Source: Sulfitobacter alexandrii (GTDB taxonomy: Bacteria > Pseudomonadota > Alphaproteobacteria > Rhodobacterales > Rhodobacteraceae). From it: a DNA stretch of 64,000 bases. Where the stretch lies: positions 124,001 to 188,000 of the forward strand of contig NZ_CP018081.1 in NCBI RefSeq assembly GCF_001886735.1, written 5' to 3'. Under the pieces are notes generated by a model. It was given only the letters and a program-made list of their open reading frames with translations, was not told where the DNA came from and did no database searches. Shown here in pieces: positions 58,910 to 64,000 of this stretch (positions are counted from its first letter, which is position 1; each line of letters opens with the position of its first letter). The position numbers and the translations under genes are program-made.

Positions 58910-60909
58910 GCTTCACCCGCGTTCTGATCGCCAACCGGGGCGAGATTGCCCGGCGCATCCAGCGCGGGTGCCGCAAACTGGGGCTGGAAAGCGTAGCGGT
59001 GTTTTCGGACGCGGACCGCGACGCGCCCTTCGTGGCCGAGGCCGATCATGCCGTCTGCATCGGCGGGGCCGCCCCGTCGGACAGCTATTTGAACGTCGCG
59101 GCCATCCTTGAGGCCGCGCGGGCGACGGGCGCGGATGCGGTACACCCGGGCTATGGTTTTCTGTCTGAGAATGCCGGTTTCGCGGCGGCGGTCGAGGCGG
59201 CGGGCCTTGTGTTCATCGGGCCGGAACCCGACGCTATCGCGCGGATGGGCTCCAAGATCGAGGCCAAGGCTGCCGCCGAAGCCGCAGGCGTGCCCGTCCT
59301 GCCCGGCTATCGCGGCGAGGATCAGTCCGACGCGCGCCTGCTGCAAGAGGCCGAGGCGCTTGGCACCCCCTTTCTGGTCAAGGCCAGCGCCGGCGGCGGC
59401 GGACGCGGGATGCGGCTGGTCTCCGATCTGGGCGACGCACCCGACGCGATTGCATCTGCCCGGGCCGAAGCGCAGAGCGCCTTCGACGATCCGGCGGTGT
59501 TCCTCGAACGCTATGCACCCCGTGCCCGCCACGTCGAAGTGCAGGTTCTGGGCGACACTCACGGCACCGTGCTGCATCTGGGCGACCGCGATTGTTCGCT
59601 GCAACGCAACCACCAAAAGCTGATCGAAGAAGCCCCCGCCGCCGATCTTCCCGAGGCTGTGCGCGACCGCATGCGTGCGGCAGCGGTGCGGTTGGCGCAG
59701 GCGATCGGCTATCGCTCCGCCGGGACGGTGGAATACCTCTATGACCCCGGGCGCGGTGAATACTACTTTCTGGAAATGAATACCCGGTTGCAGGTGGAAC
59801 ACCCCGTGACCGAGGCGATCACCGGCATCGATCTGGTCGAATGGCAGTTGCGCATCGCGCGGGGCGAGCCGCTGGCGCTGACGCAAGGCGATGTGCAGTT
59901 TGACGGGCACGCCATTGAAATCCGCATCGCCGCCGAAAACCCGGCCGAGAATTTCCGCCCCGAAACGGGCGAGATCAGCCTTTGGGCTCCGCCCGCCGGC
60001 GTGCGGCTCGATACCGGGGTCGAGGCAGGCTCGGTCGTCAGCCACCATTACGATTCGATGATTGCCAAGCTGATCGTCCACGCGCCGGACCGGGCCGGTG
60101 CGATCCGTCAGGCGGTTGTCGCAATGGATGCCTTTGCAGTCGGTGGCGTCGGTCTGAACCTGGCCTATCAGCGCGCGTTGCTGACACACCCGGATTTTGC
60201 GGCGTTCCGGCACCATACCTCGGGCCTGCCCGAGATGTTCCCAGGCGGCTGGAGTGAACCGTCCGCTGATCCCCGGGACATGGCCCTTGCCGCGATGGCG
60301 CTGTATCTGCATCTCGCCCCGGCGGGCGCGTCGCCCTGGGAAAGCCTGGGGTCATGGCGGCTCACGGCACCTGCGGGGTGGCCCGGTGCAGCATCCTATT
60401 GGGAGACGACCAAAGACGACCCGATCCGCGTAAACGGCTCCGGGTCTGTGTTGACAGCCGTACAGCCGGACGGCCAGACCATCACGGTCGAGAGTGCCGC
60501 TTTAACCGAATGCCGTCTGAGCGGACGCATCGACGGGGTTCCGTTTTCGCGCATCACTTACGTCGTGCGCGCGCCGGGTCACTGGCGAGTGCACCTGCAA
60601 ACCCCTGCCGGAATGACCGCGACAGACCTGCGCACGCTGGAAGACCAGCATCTGCAACGTGCCACCGGTGGATCTGGCGGCGCTGACCTGTTGTCCGCAC
60701 CCATGCCCGGCGCCGTTGCCGAGGTGCGCGTCGCACTCGGCGACCGCGTCAAAGCCGGTGACACGCTGGTGGTGCTTGAGGCCATGAAGCTGTTGCAAAG
60801 CCTGCCCGCGCCGGTCGCGGGCGTGGTGACGGAAATCTATTGTGCACCGGCCGACACGGTTGCCGGGCACGCCCCACTTATCAAACTCGATCCAGAGGAA
60901 AACACATGA
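58906..60909 (+). CDS. acyl-CoA carboxylase alpha subunit (biotin carboxylase + biotin carrier), set C
   Basis: 667 residues from ATG 58906, overlapping the hydratase stop (ATGA). VLIANRGEIARRIQRGC, HPGYGFLSENAGFAAAV, KASAGGGGRGMRLV, EMNTRLQVEHPVTEAI, a BT region and the biotinyl domain with VLEAMKLL and Lys628. The Ala in EAMK is common in MccA-type subunits. Works with the set C beta subunit. Confidence 0.94.
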   Translation: MSFTRVLIANRGEIARRIQRGCRKLGLESVAVFSDADRDAPFVAEADHAVCIGGAAPSDSYLNVAAILEAARATGADAVHPGYGFLSENAGFAAAVEAAGLVFIGPEPDAIARMGSKIEAKAAAEAAGVPVLPGYRGEDQSDARLLQEAEALGTPFLVKASAGGGGRGMRLVSDLGDAPDAIASARAEAQSAFDDPAVFLERYAPRARHVEVQVLGDTHGTVLHLGDRDCSLQRNHQKLIEEAPAADLPEAVRDRMRAAAVRLAQAIGYRSAGTVEYLYDPGRGEYYFLEMNTRLQVEHPVTEAITGIDLVEWQLRIARGEPLALTQGDVQFDGHAIEIRIAAENPAENFRPETGEISLWAPPAGVRLDTGVEAGSVVSHHYDSMIAKLIVHAPDRAGAIRQAVVAMDAFAVGGVGLNLAYQRALLTHPDFAAFRHHTSGLPEMFPGGWSEPSADPRDMALAAMALYLHLAPAGASPWESLGSWRLTAPAGWPGAASYWETTKDDPIRVNGSGSVLTAVQPDGQTITVESAALTECRLSGRIDGVPFSRITYVVRAPGHWRVHLQTPAGMTATDLRTLEDQHLQRATGGSGGADLLSAPMPGAVAEVRVALGDRVKAGDTLVVLEAMKLLQSLPAPVAGVVTEIYCAPADTVAGHAPLIKLDPEENT

Positions 60910-62072
60910 CCAGACAAGACAACATCACCGCGGCCTCCGGCCCGTTCAACGAAGACCTCGAGATGATCCGCGACCAGCTGCGCCGGTTCATCGAAACCGA
61001 GGTGACCGCCAAGGCCGAGGCCTGGGAAGAGGAGGGCATGGTGCCCCGCGACGTGCTGCGCCGGATGGGTGATCTCGGCGTTCTGGGGATGCGCTATGAC
61101 GAACAGTATGGCGGCGCGGGGCTGGACGTGATGTCCAGCGTGGTTTTGGCCGAAGAGGTCGGGCGATCCACCTTCGGCGGATTCTCGGCCACGGTTCTGG
61201 TCCACACCGACATGGCGTCGCCGCATCTGGAAAACGCCGGCACGCCCGAACAGAAGGCGCGGTGGATGCCGTCGATCACCTCTGGCGAAATGATCACCGC
61301 CGTCGCCGTGACCGAGCCGGGCGCGGGCTCGGACGTGGCCGGCATGCGCACCCGCGCGGTGCGGGACGGGTCGGATTGGGTGCTGAACGGCACCAAGATG
61401 TTCATCACCAACGGCGTGCATGGCGATCTCTACTTTGTCGGTGCCAAGACCGATCCCGATGCCAAGGGGTCGCGCGGGATCACCATATTTGCGGTCGAAA
61501 AAGGCACGCCGGGCTTTTCGGTCGGACGGGCGTTGAACAAGACCGGCTGGCTGTGCTCGGACACTGCCGAACTGATCTTCGAAGATGTCCGCATCCCGGC
61601 CGAAAACGTTCTGGGCGAGGTCAACCGCGGCTTCTATTCGGTAATGAAGAACTTCCAGAACGAACGCATTGTGCTGGGTGCGATGGCATGTGCCGAAGCG
61701 CAAACCGCGCTCGACATGACCGTGGATTATGTCAAGCAGCGCAAAGCCTTTGGCGGCGTTCTGTGGGACAAGCAGGCCGTGCGCCAACGGCTGGCCGACT
61801 GCCAGACGCGGATCGCGGCAGGACGTCAGCTGGTCTATCACGCCGCCAGTCTGGATGCCGCGGGCGGTGACTGCGTGAAAGAGGTCTCGATGGTCAAAGC
61901 CTATTGCGGCGAACTGGTGAACAGCGTACTTTATGACTGCGTCCAGTTTCACGGCGGCATGGGTTATATGCGCGAAACACCGGTGGAACGCATGTCACGC
62001 GATGCCCGTGTGCAGGCCATCGGCGGCGGGGCGAGCGAAGTCATGTTGGAAGAAGTCGCCAAGCGCATGTGA
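60906..62072 (+). CDS. acyl-CoA dehydrogenase
   Basis: 388 residues, ATGA overlap with the carboxylase. TEPGAGSDVAGMRTRAVRDG, NKTGWLCSDTAELIFEDVRI, Glu in NFQNERIVLGAMACAEAQ as likely base, and the C-terminal FHGGMGYMRETPVERMSRDA with IGGGASEVMLEEVAKRM. It could make the enoyl-CoA used by carboxylase C (the isovaleryl-CoA or citronellyl-CoA dehydrogenase role). Confidence 0.92.
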   Translation: MTRQDNITAASGPFNEDLEMIRDQLRRFIETEVTAKAEAWEEEGMVPRDVLRRMGDLGVLGMRYDEQYGGAGLDVMSSVVLAEEVGRSTFGGFSATVLVHTDMASPHLENAGTPEQKARWMPSITSGEMITAVAVTEPGAGSDVAGMRTRAVRDGSDWVLNGTKMFITNGVHGDLYFVGAKTDPDAKGSRGITIFAVEKGTPGFSVGRALNKTGWLCSDTAELIFEDVRIPAENVLGEVNRGFYSVMKNFQNERIVLGAMACAEAQTALDMTVDYVKQRKAFGGVLWDKQAVRQRLADCQTRIAAGRQLVYHAASLDAAGGDCVKEVSMVKAYCGELVNSVLYDCVQFHGGMGYMRETPVERMSRDARVQAIGGGASEVMLEEVAKRM

Positions 62073-62121
62073 GCTTACTATCCAAAAAAAATAACAATCT
62101 TCAGAAACAAGGACGAAAAAG

Positions 62122-62688
62122 ATGAATCTGGAAACCACTCAAAGCCAATCAGTCGCAAGACTGACCCGAGAAATCTCGATAATACTCGTCGGCACAATTC
62201 TTTTGGCACTATCCGCCAAAATCGTGGTGCCGTTCTACCCGGTTCCCATGTCTACACAAACCCTGGTTGTCTTGGGTCTGGGCCTTTTCCTGGGGCCGGT
62301 GCGCAGTAGTCTTGTTGTTGTGGCATACCTTTTTGAAGGTCTGCTTGGCCTGCCGGTCTTCGCAGGCACGCCTCCGGCGCCGGCCGGACTGGCGTATATT
62401 GCGGGTCCCACAGGCGGATACCTGGTAGGCTTCGCACTTGCAGCGGCCGCTGCCGGATGGATTGTTCAAGCACTGCAAGGACTTTGGCCTTCATTCAGAG
62501 CATCTGTCGCGGTCTTTTTGGGTTCGATAGTCATGTATTGCGCAGGGCTGCTCTGGTTGGGTGGCTTTGTCGGCTATGGCGAAAAGTTGCTGAACGCCGG
62601 TCTTTATCCGTTCCTTCTCGGGGATCTGACGAAGGCGACAATTGCTGTAGTTCTGTATACAGCTTACCATAATCGCCGCGCTGTGTGA
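62122..62688 (+). CDS. bioY: BioY, biotin transporter substrate-binding membrane subunit
   Basis: 188 residues with about six hydrophobic segments. Family motifs are KIVVPFYPVPMSTQTLVVL and GGYLVGFALAAAA, with GPVRSSLVVVAYLFEGLLGL between. BioY is the S component of an ECF importer and can also take up biotin slowly without AT modules. It follows the dehydrogenase by 49 nt in the same operon as carboxylase C. This makes sense because three biotin enzymes are induced together. No BioR-type box was found upstream. Its base composition looks lower in GC than that of the carboxylase genes. Confidence 0.92.
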   Translation: MNLETTQSQSVARLTREISIILVGTILLALSAKIVVPFYPVPMSTQTLVVLGLGLFLGPVRSSLVVVAYLFEGLLGLPVFAGTPPAPAGLAYIAGPTGGYLVGFALAAAAAGWIVQALQGLWPSFRASVAVFLGSIVMYCAGLLWLGGFVGYGEKLLNAGLYPFLLGDLTKATIAVVLYTAYHNRRAV

Positions 62689-62698
62689 CTGCCAGCCC

Positions 62699-62735
62699 AA
62701 GACCGTATCAGACTGTTTCAGTCTGATACGGTCTT
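62699..62735 (+). terminator. strong hairpin terminator after bioY
   Basis: Perfect 17-bp stem (AAGACCGTATCAGACTG and its complement) with a TTT loop, starting 10 nt after the bioY stop; TCTTAGTCC follows. Ends the TetR-carboxylase-bioY operon. Confidence 0.75.
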
Positions 62736-62874
62736 AGTCCAATATAAGTTGAAATGGTCCGATGCCAGATTTGGCAGGCACCGGACGCCAGCCTGAGGTT
62801 TCCGGCGCCATGCGAGAGCAATGCGCAAAACTGTGCGAACCAAATTGTTCGCAATCAATGCCTGGTCGCACACA

Positions 62875-63630
62875 ATGAAAAGAAGCAGCATGTTTTTCTC
62901 AGAGCCGGAGCCTTGCCGCGCGAAGGGAGTCGAATTGGCCCCTGGAATTCTGAGGATCGTCGCGAACAATCCCGGAAAGATGACCTACCACGGGACAAAT
63001 AGCTACATCATTGATACGCCTGATGGTCGGTTCATAATCGACCCCGGCCCAGCAGAAGACAGTACACATTTCGGGGCAATCATCGAAAATTTGGGGGCCA
63101 AACCATCTGGGATTCTGCTCACACACCACCATTCTGATCATTTTGGAGTCGTCCCAGCCCTGCGAGCACGGACAGACGCACCTGTTTATGCCTCACGGGC
63201 ATTCCCTGACGATGCATTTCGACCTGACCGGTTTCTGGAGGACGGACAGGTCATTGCCGGTCTTACCGTCCTGCACACACCTGGTCACGCGAGCGACCAC
63301 CTTTGTTTCGCGAGACCTGACGGAGTGCTCTTCACGGGCGACCACGTTATGAGTTGGAACAGTTCGATCGTCAGCCCCCCTGACGGAAACATGCACGACT
63401 ACTGCGCGCAGCTACAGCGGCTGATTGAGCGCGACGATAGGATCTACTTTCCGGGGCACGGACCTATACTCCGGGATCCGCAACCTTACGTCAAACGGTT
63501 GCTTTCCAACCGCATGCGTCGCGAGGCGGAGATCCTCGCCCACCTCTCAAACACCCCGGATTCGGTCCAGAATATCGCCGCTTCCGTCTACCAGAAAACC
63601 GACCCACATATCGCAATGGCCGCAGGATGA
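62875..63630 (+). pseudogene. metallo-beta-lactamase-fold hydrolase with premature stop
   Basis: About 251 residues from ATG 62875 (62890 and 62821 are alternatives) to an in-frame TGA at 63628. Metal motifs are complete: THHHSDHFG, TPGHASDHL, FTGDHVM and PGHGP, as in LACTB2-like hydrolases. After the TGA the same frame continues NVAAHLEKLLSESRAVQDGG to VCKLT and TAA at 63706-63708, which is the normal C-terminal helix of the family (AAERNVAAHLEKL). A single CGA-to-TGA change explains it. The lost 26 residues lie outside the active site, so the shortened protein might fold, or the stop might be read through. Confidence 0.75.
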
Positions 63631-63786
63631 AACGTTGCGGCGCATCTGGAGAAGCTGTTGTCTGAGTCGCGGGCGGTACAAGATGGCGGAGTCTGTAAAT
63701 TAACATAAGAGTTATTATGCGCAACATGAAATTCCCCTATTTTCAATAGGTTTCGCCCTCTACCACCTCCCTGTGGGCGAACCTCT

Positions 63787-63820
63787 GGCGGCACCGACGC
63801 GGTCGGTGTCGCCCCTTTTT
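63787..63820 (+). terminator. Rho-independent terminator
   Basis: Stem GGCGGCACCGAC/GTCGGTGTCGCC (one G-T pair) with a 3-nt loop followed by CCTTTTT. It lies between the metallo-hydrolase and the next gene and is the most canonical terminator in the window. The remainder of 63709-63916 holds no recognisable gene. Confidence 0.8.
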
Positions 63821-63916
63821 AACGAGCCAGGAATAAGTTCAACCGAGATCAGATCACGGGAACGTCCCAGCCGAATAGGACTGAAGAACCGAAGCAGAAA
63901 AGGCGGACACGAACCG

Positions 63917-64000
63917 GTGAGCATCGAAAAGGAAGAAGCGGTTCCGGTCGCGCGGCTTGTTGACGGTCGCAGTGATCGAACCGTTGGTTGGGTCTATCGC
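63917..64000 (+). CDS. start of an unidentified protein (3' partial)
   Basis: An open frame from GTG 63917 runs to the window edge (VSIEKEEAVPVARLVDGRSD, then RTVGWVYR). AAAAGGCGG about 12 nt upstream could be the ribosome site. Only 28 residues are visible and I do not recognise the family. Confidence 0.35.
   Translation, partial: MSIEKEEAVPVARLVDGRSDRTVGWVYR

Noticed and set aside
55873..62072. Calling the set C operon a standard leucine (liu) operon.
   Set aside because: The order and the LiuC-like hydratase fit, but the HMG-CoA lyase is missing and the dehydrogenase is not clearly of the isovaleryl type, whereas the two best isovaleryl-type dehydrogenases lie at 43914-46341.
62073..62121. 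A BioR box or biotin-responsive site before bioY.
   Set aside because: No TTATNNATAA-like palindrome is present; the gap is a short A-rich stretch within an operon.
1..64000. tRNA, rRNA, CRISPR, prophage, toxin-antitoxin or defence genes.
   Set aside because: No cloverleaf-like sequence, regular repeat array, integrase, phage structural gene or known defence motif was seen in the window.

Overview
The window is a dense, GC-rich catabolic region from an alphaproteobacterium, most likely a member of the Rhodobacteraceae (Roseobacter group). The basis is the type of acyl-CoA enzymes, the BadH-like and PECR-like reductases and the IS256-type element. No rRNA, tRNA or CRISPR array was seen. Almost every gene belongs to CoA-thioester metabolism. 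There are eight acyl-CoA dehydrogenases, five enoyl-CoA hydratases, two SCP-x-type thiolases, five SDR reductases, four AMP-forming acyl-CoA ligases, three hotdog thioesterases and a class III CoA-transferase. There are also three separate biotin-dependent acyl-CoA carboxylases, an HMG-CoA lyase-like enzyme, a citrate-synthase-like protein, an AtuA homologue and the biotin importer BioY.

Layout. 0-6.1 kb: a truncated GntR regulator with one dehydrogenase, a hydratase-thiolase-dehydrogenase operon, and a CoA-transferase. 6.2-13.8 kb: an ABC importer of the branched-chain amino acid class (livG, livH, livM, binding protein, livF) with an acyl-CoA ligase gene inside it and an SDR gene at the end. 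14.0-26.9 kb: an eleven-gene minus-strand operon encoding three dehydrogenases, a hydratase, a PaaK-type ligase, a two-subunit carboxylase, an HMG-CoA lyase-like enzyme, an SDR, a citrate-synthase-like protein and a MaoC-like hydratase. 27.0-30.6 kb: a FadH-like flavoenzyme and a ligase.

30.6-35.0 kb is an accessory patch. It holds a thioesterase remnant, a GST-DoxX pair facing a MarR regulator, an IS21-like end, and a tag (3-methyladenine glycosylase) gene split by an IS256-family element with an 8-bp target duplication. 35.0-39.0 kb: thioesterase, AraC regulator, NmrA-like and acetyl/acyl-CoA synthetase operon. 39.1-41.4 kb: a BadH-like dehydrogenase facing a regulator made of two complete TetR units in one chain. 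41.4-52.7 kb: a dehydrogenase/reductase/hydratase/thioesterase operon facing a hydratase-AtuA-carboxylase operon. 52.8-55.7 kb: PaaY facing a thiolase-SDR operon. 55.9-62.7 kb: an operon TetR-carboxylase-hydratase-carboxylase-dehydrogenase-bioY. The window ends with a metallo-beta-lactamase-fold gene carrying a premature stop, and the start of one further gene.

The unifying observation is an inverted repeat, TCTAACA-N2-TGTTAGA. It occurs perfect or nearly so in six promoter regions spread over 40 kb (13.98, 26.95, 39.95, 46.39, 53.59 and 55.83 kb), with a degenerate further copy at 53.50 kb. Each copy overlaps or adjoins a predicted -10 element. It sits in front of the importer, both large degradation operons, all three carboxylase operons, and both TetR genes. 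The single TetR and both halves of the tandem TetR share almost the same recognition helix. The inference is one TetR-controlled regulon that imports a hydrophobic acid, activates it and degrades it. Carboxylase, hydratase and lyase chemistry suggests a methyl-branched or isoprenoid-like chain where a beta-methyl group blocks ordinary beta-oxidation. The substrate cannot be read from the sequence.
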